64,000 bases of DNA from [Pasteurella] mairii (GTDB taxonomy: Bacteria; Pseudomonadota; Gammaproteobacteria; Enterobacterales; Pasteurellaceae), in NCBI GenBank assembly GCA_900454475.1, contig UGSS01000002.1, positions 949,605 through 1,013,604 of the forward strand. The letters are read 5' to 3'. Under the pieces are notes generated by a model, which saw only the letters and a list, made by a program, of their open reading frames with translations, searched no databases and was not told the origin of the DNA. Below are positions 37,248 through 46,382 of the stretch, in pieces (position 1 is the first letter of the stretch; each line of letters starts with the position of its first letter). A program made the position numbers and the translations under genes.

Positions 37248-38246
37248 CTATGCTAATTTATGTTTAAATGCCACAATCCGAATTTGCTTCGGATCATAAA
37301 CACGCAACCAATTACTTTCCGTCGCAAGTCCCGTGTTCGCCGGCGCAATACCTGCCTCCCCCTTCCACTTCACCCCACGCGGATGTAACACAAAATGACG
37401 ACGATTAATTAAAATATCATCCCCTTGCAAACTATCGCGATCGGTCTCAACCGGTACTGGCGCCTGCACCTCACTATACCCAAGCGCACCCGCACCAAAT
37501 AAATAAGAAGTATAAACGCCACCCTCAACCGGCATACCATCATCCACAATAATGCGCTTATCCATATAGGTTTGATATAAAATCACCCCATCTGCATCAC
37601 GGATCGTCTCAATTAACCCCTGTTTTGCCAACACCGCAGCAGTCGCAGAATGCATAGCAACCGCCGTTAATTGGTTCACCTCATCCCCCAATTTAAATGA
37701 AGCATCAATGAATTTATCCCCGCTAATCACCGCAGCCGAACGCTCCCCAGAGGAAATATCATGTAAATTCCCCTTCATTGAACTAGAGCCAAACACCCCT
37801 TTTAACGTAGAAAGCAAAATTTTCTGCATCTCGCGGCTCCAATAATCCGCTGCCAATTCCGCAATGGCAGCCATAGGATCGTCACCGGATAACGCTTTTG
37901 CCAAATCATTCGCGCCCCATGCTTTACCGCGTGCATGTAAAATCGCAACATCAGACGCCGCACTAATTTTATTTACCGTTAACGGGGTCGTATCGGAAAG
38001 CACCTCAGAGTCACCGCTTAAATCTTGCCAAAACGGAAGATTGATCAACGCTCCACCTCGTTGAGCCAACAACGCCGCATTATCCAGCGTCGAAATAATA
38101 CCAGACTGCCATAAAGCAGACTTCTCAACGGTACGGTTAATCACATAAGGGGCAAAAATTTCAGGGACAATCACATCAGAAATTCTGGTTGGCATTGATT
38201 TTCCCCCATCAGATAGACCTGTTTCAGTAGTAATACTTACTGACAT
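37248..38246 (-). CDS. Major capsid protein (Gp13-like)
   Basis: A 332-residue coat protein. The segment ISDVIVPEIFAPYVINRTVEKSALWQSGI and the following DLSGDSEVL motif are typical of a Gp13-like capsid family found with DUF4055 portals. The AGAAGGAAA ribosome-binding site supports the ATG at 38246. It follows the scaffold gene, as expected. Confidence 0.85.
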   Translation of the reverse strand: MSVSITTETGLSDGGKSMPTRISDVIVPEIFAPYVINRTVEKSALWQSGIISTLDNAALLAQRGGALINLPFWQDLSGDSEVLSDTTPLTVNKISAASDVAILHARGKAWGANDLAKALSGDDPMAAIAELAADYWSREMQKILLSTLKGVFGSSSMKGNLHDISSGERSAAVISGDKFIDASFKLGDEVNQLTAVAMHSATAAVLAKQGLIETIRDADGVILYQTYMDKRIIVDDGMPVEGGVYTSYLFGAGALGYSEVQAPVPVETDRDSLQGDDILINRRHFVLHPRGVKWKGEAGIAPANTGLATESNWLRVYDPKQIRIVAFKHKLA

Positions 38247-38262
38247 AACTATTTCCTTCTAA

Positions 38263-39036
38263 TTAAAGTTTATATCCCGCTTGATCAGCTAAATGCTTAG
38301 CTTTCTCAGGCGACGCTTTAAACAACTTGCCTTGTTCCGTCATATTCCAATGTTCTTTCGTCCATGGATTTTTAAAACCAAGATCTGCTGCACCACTTCC
38401 AACACCCGCGCCGGAATTGCCGCTTTTCAGAATATAGTCTTTTTGCGGATAGGCAAAAACGATTTGCTCGATAGCTTCTTCAAAATCAGCCGGTTCGCCC
38501 GGCGCTTTACGACTAAAGATTTGATTACCCAACGCATCTTTAGCGACAACTTTTCCGTTCTCATAAGAGAAATGCTTACCAAAATAGGCTTGCACCATAT
38601 CACTTGGAATTGCCATTTTGTCCGTAATAAACAAAGAACGCGCAAAGGCGCCACCAATCACCTCTTGGTGTAATGCCTCTTTTGCACTCGCAATTTCACC
38701 GTCTTTCTCTAAGAGTTTGGCTTCGTACTGTTTGACAATTTCAGCTTTCACCTTTTCCGCCTCACCCGCATCAATCAGTTTTTTAGCATCAAGGTTTTCA
38801 ACGGTTTTCAATGCCAGCTTGACTTTTTCTACATCCTCAATTCCGTCAAACTTTTTAAGTTCAGCTTCCGCCTTCTCTTTTGCTTCACGGTGCTGCTTAT
38901 TTTCAGCATTGAGCATCGAAATTTTTTGCATTGCCTGCTGTGCATCAAATGGGATTTCCTTCCCGTCATCGTGGATATAAACAGGTTTACCGTCAATAAC
39001 CACTACGTTACCGTTTTCATCGAGTTTTAATTTCAT
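38263..39036 (-). CDS. Capsid scaffolding protein (DUF6651-like)
   Basis: A 257-residue acidic and basic coiled-coil protein (residues about 40-130 are almost continuous heptads: AENKQHREAKEKAEAELKKF). It lies directly upstream of the capsid gene, the standard position of a scaffold. The C-terminal part (NPWTKEHWNMTEQGKLFKASPEKAKHLAD) matches the recalled DUF6651 pattern. Confidence 0.8.
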   Translation of the reverse strand: MKLKLDENGNVVVIDGKPVYIHDDGKEIPFDAQQAMQKISMLNAENKQHREAKEKAEAELKKFDGIEDVEKVKLALKTVENLDAKKLIDAGEAEKVKAEIVKQYEAKLLEKDGEIASAKEALHQEVIGGAFARSLFITDKMAIPSDMVQAYFGKHFSYENGKVVAKDALGNQIFSRKAPGEPADFEEAIEQIVFAYPQKDYILKSGNSGAGVGSGAADLGFKNPWTKEHWNMTEQGKLFKASPEKAKHLADQAGYKL

Positions 39037-39089
39037 GTGGATTTCCTTCCTAAGTTAGTTGTGTTTCTTCCGAAACATAGGTAATAAAA

Positions 39090-39110
39090 AACCGCCCTAA
39101 ATAGGCGGTT
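39090..39110 (-). terminator. Terminator after the antirepressor gene
   Basis: AACCGCC (39090-39096) and GGCGGTT (39104-39110) form a perfect hairpin with a minus-strand T run, overlapping the antirepressor stop. Confidence 0.8.
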
Positions 39111-39649
39111 CAGATTGTTAAATCAAAATGTTGAAATAAATCTAGCTGTTTTGCATTGGCTTTCATCATCTCAATAACTTTAATCTCTTTCTTACGCTGT
39201 AACATTAAATAGCTACCATTAGAACCATTCTGTTTAGATAACTTTTCAAACTCATCAATTTCAGCCAGTTTTTCTTTAACCGCTTCTCGACTAGCCATGC
39301 CCGTTGTCCAGTATTGCCACAAGACTTCATCACATTCTTCTTTGAATGAAATAATTTTAGCTCGCTTTACAGGATCGGAAACTTTTTTAGGTTGCAACGA
39401 ATATAACCAAGCTGGAAATTTGCGTAAATTCATACAAATCATTAGTTGAGAACCACCATTTGTAGGTATCAGGATTTCCTTGATACCTTTTTCAAAGTGT
39501 TCTATTAGCTTTTCGTGCTGACCTTGCCATGAGAGACCGATACTTTCTGTAATGGTTTTCATCACTACATAAGGCTGTTCATCGTGTTCTACCAACAATA
39601 ATTCTGTACCAAAGAATGGCACTTTTAATAAATTGATATGTTGTTTCAT
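39110..39649 (-). CDS. Phage antirepressor (P22 Ant N-terminal domain)
   Basis: A 179-residue protein with the P22_AR_N domain: VPFFGTELLLVEHDEQPYVVMKTITESIGLSWQGQHEKL, then the MNLRKFPAWLYSLQPKKVSDPVKRAKII stretch. Such proteins bind and inactivate prophage repressors. It interrupts the head genes (scaffold and MuF) and is insulated by its own terminator and by two terminators upstream, so it has its own regulation. Its leader can form a pseudoknot. Confidence 0.85.
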   Translation of the reverse strand: MKQHINLLKVPFFGTELLLVEHDEQPYVVMKTITESIGLSWQGQHEKLIEHFEKGIKEILIPTNGGSQLMICMNLRKFPAWLYSLQPKKVSDPVKRAKIISFKEECDEVLWQYWTTGMASREAVKEKLAEIDEFEKLSKQNGSNGSYLMLQRKKEIKVIEMMKANAKQLDLFQHFDLTI

Positions 39650-39663
39650 ATTTTGTCCTCTTA

Positions 39664-39746
39664 CTCTCGCTAAAAGAAACCTGTAAGAAACGGTAAGCGA
39701 GAGACAAAACCAACCGCTTGTCGAGTGTACTTTTCTATCTTACAGG
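39664..39746 (-). promoter_or_regulatory. Pseudoknot-like leader of the antirepressor gene
   Basis: Two perfect stems interleave in the leader RNA: CCUGUAAGA (39746-39738) with UCUUACAGG (39688-39680), and CUCUCGCU (39703-39696) with AGCGAGAG (39671-39664). The order is A-B-A'-B', so both can only coexist as a pseudoknot. The last strand ends just before the ribosome-binding site. Confidence 0.6.
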
Positions 39747-39749
39747 TAA

Positions 39750-39778
39750 TAAAAAACCCGACCATTGCTGTTCGGGTT
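39750..39778 (-). terminator. Second of two tandem terminators upstream of the antirepressor
   Basis: AACCCGA (39755-39761) pairs with TCGGGTT (39772-39778); a six-T run follows on the minus strand. Confidence 0.8.
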
Positions 39779-39790
39779 AGATTTAGATAT

Positions 39791-39817
39791 AAAAAAACCT
39801 AGCGGCTAGGCTAGGTT
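39791..39817 (-). terminator. First of two tandem terminators upstream of the antirepressor
   Basis: CCTAGC (39798-39803) pairs with GCTAGG (39810-39815), followed on the minus strand by seven Ts. Confidence 0.8.
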
Positions 39818-39863
39818 AATAGAAATTGTTTGGTTTAGAAATTGGTGACAATGCATCCACTGC

Positions 39864-40037
39864 TTAATCCAATTTCATCATTCTTTCATAGGCTTCACGT
39901 TTGCTTTCTCGCAATGATTGTATTTCTGACTTCGTCAGCTGTCTTACGTGAATTGAGGATAAATCTCGCTTCCCATTCTGTGAGTTTTGAGAAATCATAG
40001 CCAAATTCTGCTGCCCACCAGTGTTCAATACTGCCAT
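39864..40037 (-). CDS. Possible small prophage gene, reading frame uncertain
   Basis: An ATG at 40037 with GAGG upstream opens a 57-codon frame. In another frame, without a usual start, 39895-40110 reads a more protein-like sequence (KYGSIEHWWAAEFGYDFSKLTEWEARFI). Either the annotated frame is real, or this is a truncated gene whose 5' end was lost. I recognise neither. Confidence 0.35.
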   Translation of the reverse strand: MAVLNTGGQQNLAMISQNSQNGKRDLSSIHVRQLTKSEIQSLRESKREAYERMMKLD

Positions 40038-40156
40038 ATTTTGCCCTCAATTGATTTAGTGTTTCTCTAGATAATCGTAATTGTACAGAATATCGAGAAT
40101 AATAGCTAGTTTACCTTTAGGTATTCTCGGGAGAATAAATCAATCTATGCCTCGCT

Positions 40157-40489
40157 TTATTGGTATTGCTTCAAAATTACTTTCGTTTTTTCAATCACCT
40201 CAGATTGCTCATCAATTGAAATGTCATCATCAATATATTCAAATAAATCTTGTAATTCATATAAAAAATGACGCTGTTTAGGATATTGCTCATCAAGTTG
40301 ATTAATCCAGTCAATAAATAATGAAGTCAAAATATAAAAAGTATGTCTTGATGAATTAATAAACATTTCTTCATCATAAAACTTTTTATGCGCCAAAATA
40401 TCTTCCGGCAAAAGAGAAAATAAAACGCTTCTTTCATCATCTGATTTTGTTTGCGTAAATTTGGTAATAACATCAAGGAATTTTTTCAT
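40157..40489 (-). CDS. Acidic small protein, candidate immunity protein for the MuF toxin domain
   Basis: A 110-residue, strongly acidic protein (about 22 Asp/Glu against 13 Lys/Arg) without membrane segments. It begins inside the last codons of the MuF gene (17-bp overlap), so it is translated together with it. A small acidic partner directly behind a toxin-like C-terminal domain is the usual layout of a toxin-immunity pair. I know no homologue; the function is inferred only from context. Confidence 0.65.
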   Translation of the reverse strand: MKKFLDVITKFTQTKSDDERSVLFSLLPEDILAHKKFYDEEMFINSSRHTFYILTSLFIDWINQLDEQYPKQRHFLYELQDLFEYIDDDISIDEQSEVIEKTKVILKQYQ

Positions 40490-41867
40490 AGGCTATCCAG
40501 TTGTCGCTTTTTGCAGATCCTTTTCGTTCAAACGTAATAATTTTACCATCTTTTTTAGATTGAATAACGGCTACTTTTTTACGTTGATTGAAGCGAACGA
40601 AACGACCATTTCGAGTATCAATGTAATTAATTGGCGTGGCTTTGATTACATCAATTGCTTCCTCTACAGTCAAATTTACTTTTGCTAATCGTTCACCTAA
40701 ACGCGCTAAACAATGTTGATCTAGTATAATCCCCTGCTTCTCAAATTGATAGTAAATCGCTATCGTTTTTTGCTTAAAACTATCTGACCAATGTTTACGC
40801 ATAATAGATCTCACTGCCTCGGGCATACCTTGTATATCTTGTAATTGCTTTAGCGTCAACGGTCGCCCGGACTGATCAAGCATATCCCGAAAAGTAATCA
40901 CCCCATTACGCCACAAATCGGCTTTCCCTTTACCTAATACCGCGTCTTGTTGCGCTGGCGTTTTCGTCTTTAACCAATCCTCATACGTCATCCCTGCTTT
41001 AACTTGACCATCCATACTCGCGCGGGTACTTTCCGGAATATCCGCCAAATCAATCCCCAATTCGCGCCATGATTTGGTCAACAATTTCAACGTTGAACGA
41101 CAATTCGGATGTAGCGGAGGTCTCGCATAAGGCACATTGTGATCACCGATTGGATTTTTATTCAAATCCCAGGCTAAACCATCTCTAGCGCGACAAGTTT
41201 CAGAAGTTCGCATATCAAGAGTGCTTAAATGCTGCTCCCCATTAAGAATATCGCGATTTTCATCACGCACCATTTCTTGCGCACGATCATGGACTTTCAT
41301 CACAGACGTTCGCACCAACGTTTCGGCATAACGTCTTGAATTGCCCATTAACGCTTTAACTTCTGTCACCAATTGACCGCTTTGCTTACCCTCTAGCATA
41401 CCTTGACGGACAAGCGCAGAAAATTTAAAAACAAGATCATCACCCTGCTTACTCCACCAATCCTTTAGTGGCGTACCATTGATCACTAGCGCAGAGTTAA
41501 TCGCCTTAAGCCGAGTGTCTGGAATTTGATTGAATAAATCAAACTTAACCGCTTGATTATAAAGTTGCGTGGTCGCTGCCACCTCAACAGGAAGCAAAGC
41601 ATTTAATTCATCAGAAGAAAAATCATTGATTTCCGCATAACGTTCAACAATTACCCCCTTAATCTCTTTTAATAATTGCTGTAATTCACGCTTACTTATA
41701 CTCTCAATACCACTGGCAGAGATTTTCTGTAAAAGTTGCTTTTGAAGTGCGGTAAGTTTTTTCGTAATTTCTGCTCGCAGATACGCATCATAACGAAAAA
41801 GTAAAATCTTACGATCTGTCAATAAACTTTCTATATGTTCATCAACGGTCATCTCCCGTAAAGTCAT
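40473..41867 (-). CDS. Phage head morphogenesis protein (MuF) with C-terminal nuclease-like domain
   Basis: A 464-residue minor head protein. The Mu gpF-like domain lies at about 150-265, with the conserved TSETCRARDG (221-230) and PLHPNCRSTL (251-260) motifs; it is packaged next to the portal. An extra domain follows at about 365-464. It is basic and has the pattern H385-x3-R389-x3-R393, a helix (EEAIDVIK), and a final strand (GKIITFERK), the layout of BECR/RelE-fold RNases such as DUF4258 and phage PBECR domains. MuF proteins with toxin domains are a described polymorphic toxin family. Nuclease activity is inferred. Confidence 0.8.
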   Translation of the reverse strand: MTLREMTVDEHIESLLTDRKILLFRYDAYLRAEITKKLTALQKQLLQKISASGIESISKRELQQLLKEIKGVIVERYAEINDFSSDELNALLPVEVAATTQLYNQAVKFDLFNQIPDTRLKAINSALVINGTPLKDWWSKQGDDLVFKFSALVRQGMLEGKQSGQLVTEVKALMGNSRRYAETLVRTSVMKVHDRAQEMVRDENRDILNGEQHLSTLDMRTSETCRARDGLAWDLNKNPIGDHNVPYARPPLHPNCRSTLKLLTKSWRELGIDLADIPESTRASMDGQVKAGMTYEDWLKTKTPAQQDAVLGKGKADLWRNGVITFRDMLDQSGRPLTLKQLQDIQGMPEAVRSIMRKHWSDSFKQKTIAIYYQFEKQGIILDQHCLARLGERLAKVNLTVEEAIDVIKATPINYIDTRNGRFVRFNQRKKVAVIQSKKDGKIITFERKGSAKSDNWIAYEKIP

Positions 41868-43233
41868 GGTCTAATCCCTCGTTATCAAGGCGCGCCTGCT
41901 CCTCTTCCCATTCCACATTATCACTAATTAACCCGCGGCGTTTTGCCTCATTAAACGTAGTTTGTTTAGATAAATTGCCAGAGGTTTGCAATTTAATCAC
42001 ACTATCAATAGAAACATTCGGATCAAAATCATTGTCAATATTGCCACTAATCTCAACCTTACCAACTTGATCAACCCCAAGCCACACACCAACATACTCA
42101 AGAGCTAAATCAATCGCATCTTCAAATAAATTGGCATACAATCTCAACGCGCTTATCTCTTTCCCTTGCTCATCTCTTGCTTGACTATCGGTCATTGCCA
42201 AAACCGTTTTATCCAACAATTTTGCCCCCGCAATCCGCATCTGACTTTCAAGCTCTTTCAAACTCTCTTGCCCCGCTTGGATAGACGCGCCAGAATGTTC
42301 AACATAAAACAAATTCGCCTCACGCGGCAAATCAATCACACTACCACCGATTTTCAACGGACTATCATCCTCAACACCATTGCGCGCCAACAACGGAACC
42401 CTTGCGGTATTAAGAATATTGTCTTGATCTGATTGCGACTGCCAATGCTTAATATTTAAATAAGCCAGCTCCATCAAAGGCGGCTGCCCCACACCAAAAT
42501 AACGAGTTTTCTTCGTAACAAACGGAACAACAGGAATAAAAGATAATGATTTGCCTTGAGCAGTAAGCCCCACCTCTTCCACCTCAACAAAATCAGACGA
42601 CTTCCCTTGACCACTTAACCGGAACTTTCTTACCCGCCCAATCTCATAAACATTGATTTGCTCAATGGTTTTTACCCCAAACTCCCCATCATCTACAGGG
42701 ATAAATTCCTTATAGCGAAATTGCGTAATCTGCTTTTTCCCATTAATTCGACCGACCTTAAACCCAAGGACAGATTGTGGCGGAATATGCACCAAATACG
42801 GTCTCGCCCCTTGTGCTTTCTCGTCAGCTTTCGTCTTCGCATTCTCCGTACGGGTAAAATCCACCAAAACAAAACTCACCCCATAAGCTAACGCCGCATG
42901 AAACCATTGCGCCGCAAACACATCAAGGTTATTTCCCTCCAAATCTACATCAACCAAAATCTCATTAACGATTTTCTCATTCACATTTAACACATTAATC
43001 GGCTTAAAAAACACTCGACCGCACATTTGCGATAACGTTTCAGCTAACGCCGGATGAAGTGTAGAACGTGACAATCGATTTCGATAAGCAGTTTCATCTT
43101 CAAGAGGCATTTTAAATAAATAGGTCTGCCCAGCATCCCGCATAGTTCGCGTTCCACCAAGCAAATCATCAATAATTTTTACATCAAAATGTAGCTTTGC
43201 CATTTCAGGATTGACGGTTGACACATGACTCAT
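41842..43233 (-). CDS. Portal protein (DUF4055)
   Basis: A 463-residue portal, the ring through which DNA enters and leaves the capsid. GGTRTMRDAGQTYLFKMPLEDETAYRNRLSRS and the GRVFFKPI segment are typical of DUF4055. Order terminase-portal-MuF is standard. It overlaps the MuF gene by 26 bp. Confidence 0.85.
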   Translation of the reverse strand: MSHVSTVNPEMAKLHFDVKIIDDLLGGTRTMRDAGQTYLFKMPLEDETAYRNRLSRSTLHPALAETLSQMCGRVFFKPINVLNVNEKIVNEILVDVDLEGNNLDVFAAQWFHAALAYGVSFVLVDFTRTENAKTKADEKAQGARPYLVHIPPQSVLGFKVGRINGKKQITQFRYKEFIPVDDGEFGVKTIEQINVYEIGRVRKFRLSGQGKSSDFVEVEEVGLTAQGKSLSFIPVVPFVTKKTRYFGVGQPPLMELAYLNIKHWQSQSDQDNILNTARVPLLARNGVEDDSPLKIGGSVIDLPREANLFYVEHSGASIQAGQESLKELESQMRIAGAKLLDKTVLAMTDSQARDEQGKEISALRLYANLFEDAIDLALEYVGVWLGVDQVGKVEISGNIDNDFDPNVSIDSVIKLQTSGNLSKQTTFNEAKRRGLISDNVEWEEEQARLDNEGLDHDFTGDDR

Positions 43234-43242
43234 AACTTTTCC

Positions 43243-44469
43243 TTAATAAATTCTCAAGGCTTCTTGCTTAAAATTTCCTCGCTTTTGCATCAACGGATTA
43301 AGCGCATAGCGAATTGCATCAATATAGTGGTTATTTTCATCGACTACGATTGGCAAAATATCCCCCGATTTCTTATCTACTTTATAACTGTATAAACGAA
43401 ATTCTTTTGCGGTATTTTCGCAGCGAGGGTGAATAACAACCTGTTTATACGACTTAATATGCTCAATACCATCTTCAACGCTCCCTTTCCATTTTGAAAC
43501 AGGTTCAATGCGCTTTAATCCATGACGCCTCAAATAACTAATACTTTCAGGGCGCGCATTATCTGCACGAGACACATATTTTTCATAATCAGGAATGCGT
43601 TTTAAAATAAAAGAGGTGGTATCGTCTAGCTCTAACCCAATCCCGCCAGCTTCATATTCCACATAAAGCGTTTCATCATATACCCAAACCCTCACAGTCG
43701 CGGTTGGATCTTGCGCAAAACCAAAATCCAATCCTTGATAGGGTCCAGACCAATTCTCTTGTGGTTCAAACTCATCAATACAGAATTTCCCGTTAAACAC
43801 TTGCGCATCAGATTTAGTGTTATATTCACCAAGCCAAACATGACCAAAACTCGAGGGATTATACTTGCGGTCATATTCCATCTCTTTTTTCAACTCATCA
43901 GGCAAAAATGGATTTTGATCGAAATTAACGTGGGCAAGTAGAAATCCCTCGGCATTATTCGAGATCGCCGCATTAAAAAACGCATCGACTGCATCACTTT
44001 CTTGATCCGGGTTCCAAGTAAACCAAATTTCACTGCCCGCTTTACGAATTGTCGGACGTAAAAGCTGTAAACTGCGATAAGATAAATTCTGCGCTTCTTC
44101 AACCCATGCGCAATCAAAACCCTCAAGGGATTTAATACTATCTGCGGTATGATCTTGCATCCCTTGAAAAATCATTATCCCTTCACCATCAATTCGCTTA
44201 ATTTCATTTAACGTAATATCAAATAAATGTGACACTCCAAACTGACGAATTTTTGTTTCAATTAAGGCTTTAGAAGAAAATTTAAGTGACTTTTGAATTT
44301 CACGAATGCAAACGAGACGATAATTTGGATCGATAATTGCTCTTTCAACTTGAGCTTCTGCAACAGTATGAGACTTTCCACTACCACGTCCACCTTTTAC
44401 GCCTTTATATCGACAGGGTTCAATAAAGGGTAAAAACCATCTAGGCGTTTGGATTTCAAGCTTAGTCAT
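43243..44469 (-). CDS. Terminase large subunit
   Basis: The packaging motor ATPase and nuclease, 408 residues. Walker A GGRGSGKS at residues 26-33, Walker B at FDCAWVEEAQ near 115, and a RNase H-like nuclease domain in the C-terminal half (GLDFGFAQDPTA with acidic residues, then SRADNARPESI). It belongs to the PBSX/Terminase_3 type. It overlaps the small subunit gene by eight bases. Confidence 0.93.
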   Translation of the reverse strand: MTKLEIQTPRWFLPFIEPCRYKGVKGGRGSGKSHTVAEAQVERAIIDPNYRLVCIREIQKSLKFSSKALIETKIRQFGVSHLFDITLNEIKRIDGEGIMIFQGMQDHTADSIKSLEGFDCAWVEEAQNLSYRSLQLLRPTIRKAGSEIWFTWNPDQESDAVDAFFNAAISNNAEGFLLAHVNFDQNPFLPDELKKEMEYDRKYNPSSFGHVWLGEYNTKSDAQVFNGKFCIDEFEPQENWSGPYQGLDFGFAQDPTATVRVWVYDETLYVEYEAGGIGLELDDTTSFILKRIPDYEKYVSRADNARPESISYLRRHGLKRIEPVSKWKGSVEDGIEHIKSYKQVVIHPRCENTAKEFRLYSYKVDKKSGDILPIVVDENNHYIDAIRYALNPLMQKRGNFKQEALRIY

Positions 44470-44851
44470 TTTTACTATCTACTACTTTACGAATAATGGT
44501 TTTCGGCGTCATCGTTCCATCAGAAGATGTCAAATCAAGATTATTTGTTTCTCGCCATCCGCCCTGCGTTTTTAAGTAAAATATTTGCGCCGAAAGATTG
44601 CCCTCTCTGGCTTGCTGAATAAGTGATTTAGCAATTGTACCAACAGCGTTTGTTCTTCCTTTTTTATAGCGACTGAAAACCTCTGGTTGACGCTCACAAA
44701 TCGCTTGAAATGTACTTTTTGCAATACAGAAATAATCTGCAATTTGTTCCATTGTTAAAAATGCAGCCAATGCCTCTACCTGTGCCAATTGTTCTTCATT
44801 TAAATTTTTTTGAGGACGACCGCCTTTGTTTTTTTCTCTTTTTTCGACCAT
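44462..44851 (-). CDS. Terminase small subunit
   Basis: A 129-residue DNA-recognition subunit of the packaging enzyme. A basic start (MVEKREKNKGGRPQKN), a helix-turn-helix (TMEQIADYFCIAKSTFQAICER) and the AKSLIQQAREGNLSAQIFYLKTQGGW segment, common in small terminases, are present. The start lies directly after the stop of the ParB-like gene. Confidence 0.82.
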   Translation of the reverse strand: MVEKREKNKGGRPQKNLNEEQLAQVEALAAFLTMEQIADYFCIAKSTFQAICERQPEVFSRYKKGRTNAVGTIAKSLIQQAREGNLSAQIFYLKTQGGWRETNNLDLTSSDGTMTPKTIIRKVVDSKND

Positions 44852-45534
44852 CTAATTACCTCGCTTTAATCCCTCTAATGCAGCACCACTTATATAAGTT
44901 TCGTGCGCTGGAATTTTCATGCTTTTAAGCAAGTCACGCTTTTCTTTTTCATCTTTACATACAACAACAAAATAAAATTCAGCAGAATTAGCTTCTTTTA
45001 ATCGTTCCGTACTTTCCTTTCTATGTGCTTTGATTTCTTCAAGAGATGCTTTTGTTTCTTTAACTTCTGGGTATCATCAAAAAGCTCACTAAATCGACTA
45101 TCTCCATCAAATAACAAATCAACATCCAAACGATCAAATCCCATATCATCAAATGATACGCCAAAATCAAGATTAATCTCGGCTAATAGCTCTGTTTGCC
45201 AAGTACCTTGAGCAGATGGATTATTAAGAAAAACCAACATTGCCAATTCTTGAGCTTCTGGTAAATCGACTAAAGCTACATCAAGCTCATAATCATTTTG
45301 ACCATCCTTGTATTTCTCATGCTTATCCATGACTGCTAAACGCTGGTGACCACCAAGTAAATAACCCGTTCGTTTATTTACTATTAATGGTTGTAGCAAA
45401 CCTACTTCTCCCATTTTGTTGTAGAGGGTCTTTTGCGCTTTTGGATCGATTTGCCTTGGATTTTTAGGATGTGGCAAAATTTCACTCCGTTTGAGTGTTG
45501 CCATCTCGTATTTTTGAAGTTTTGTTTTTGCCAT
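44852..45534 (-). pseudogene. ParB/Srx-type phage protein, frameshifted near its middle
   Basis: From ATG at 45534 (MAKTKLQKYEM) the frame encodes a ParB N-terminal/sulfiredoxin-like domain with LKRSEILPHPKNPRQID and the GGHQR motif. At GGG 45069-45071 it shifts: the annotated frame ends at 44998 in a low-complexity Lys-rich tail (KLKKQKHLLKKSKH), while another frame continues as PEVKETKASLEEIKAHRKES...CKDEKEKRDLLKSMKIPAHETYIS to a stop at 44852, adjacent to the terminase start. One C is missing. Phage ParB-like proteins have been seen as nucleases or regulators. The gene overlaps the PAPS reductase gene. Confidence 0.7.
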
Positions 45535-46189
45535 TACCATAAATCTCATAGTGTTTTGCGCTCGCTTCAACAAAAGGAAACCAGCGTTTAATTTTTTCAA
45601 AATCTTGCGGGTAGTATTGTTTGATAGAATAAACATCTTGCGGCATAAGTGAGCGAAAAGAATGCCCAATGACTGCTGTTTCCGGTGCAGGTTTTAAATT
45701 ATGATGCTTGATATAACGAAGAATTTCTTCTTTAGTAAAATTCGCTACCGGATAAAACCGTCCACGCTTTTCATCAATACAACCGGAACGTTTAATCATA
45801 GCCCGTCTTATTATGCTATCGGCAATACGTTCACCCGCGGCAATCCACCAAGAATCATTAATTAATCTGACATAACGATAGCAATCGTTAATGTTAATAA
45901 TCGGGGTGCTGTAATCGTCTTTTCTAAACGTACCAGATGCGATAATCTCTGAAAGTTCAAAATGAGGTATGCGATCGATTGTTATACCATACTTTCTTTC
46001 TGCAAAATTGATAGTTGCTTCTTGGAAACTTAACTCTGGGACTTGATACATAAAGAAAGCAGAAACACGCTTGAAATATCGACGACATAAATCAAGCGTA
46101 ACAACACTATCTTTACCTCCAGAAAAAGCAACAATAACGTTGTCGGTTATATTGGATTGTGCTTTAATTGGATCGTAAAGTTTTGACAT
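45482..46189 (-). CDS. PAPS reductase family protein
   Basis: A 235-residue PP-loop enzyme with SGGKDS at residues 23-28. The family includes PAPS reductases and DndC-like DNA sulfurases; phage members often lie beside ParB/Srx proteins and are suspected of nucleic acid modification. Conserved cysteines (INDCYRYV, SGCIDEK) are visible. The ATG at 46189 follows the small basic gene by one base; the GTG upstream is less likely. Confidence 0.8.
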   Translation of the reverse strand: MSKLYDPIKAQSNITDNVIVAFSGGKDSVVTLDLCRRYFKRVSAFFMYQVPELSFQEATINFAERKYGITIDRIPHFELSEIIASGTFRKDDYSTPIININDCYRYVRLINDSWWIAAGERIADSIIRRAMIKRSGCIDEKRGRFYPVANFTKEEILRYIKHHNLKPAPETAVIGHSFRSLMPQDVYSIKQYYPQDFEKIKRWFPFVEASAKHYEIYGNGKNKTSKIRDGNTQTE

Positions 46190-46190
46190 A

Positions 46191-46367
46191 TCAACCGCCT
46201 GAACCACCCATTGATTTACGTCTATTTACATTTCGACGAGTTTTATTTGCAGCAGCTGCTGTTGTATGCAGTTTAAAGTGCGGTTTAACCACGCCATTAG
46301 TCCCCCGTTTCGCTCCCTTATACACAGCATTTACATTTTTAATAGCCGTATTAATACCATCAGCCAT
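46191..46367 (-). CDS. Small basic prophage protein
   Basis: A 58-residue frame starting MADGINTAIKNVNAVYKG with GAGG six bases before ATG and ending in the basic, glycine-rich NKTRRNVNRRKSMGGSGG. It fills the gap between the ASCH and PAPS reductase genes and is coupled to the latter. Probably nucleic-acid binding by its charge; no family recognised. Confidence 0.6.
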   Translation of the reverse strand: MADGINTAIKNVNAVYKGAKRGTNGVVKPHFKLHTTAAAANKTRRNVNRRKSMGGSGG

Positions 46368-46382
46368 AGCATTTTCCTCAAT

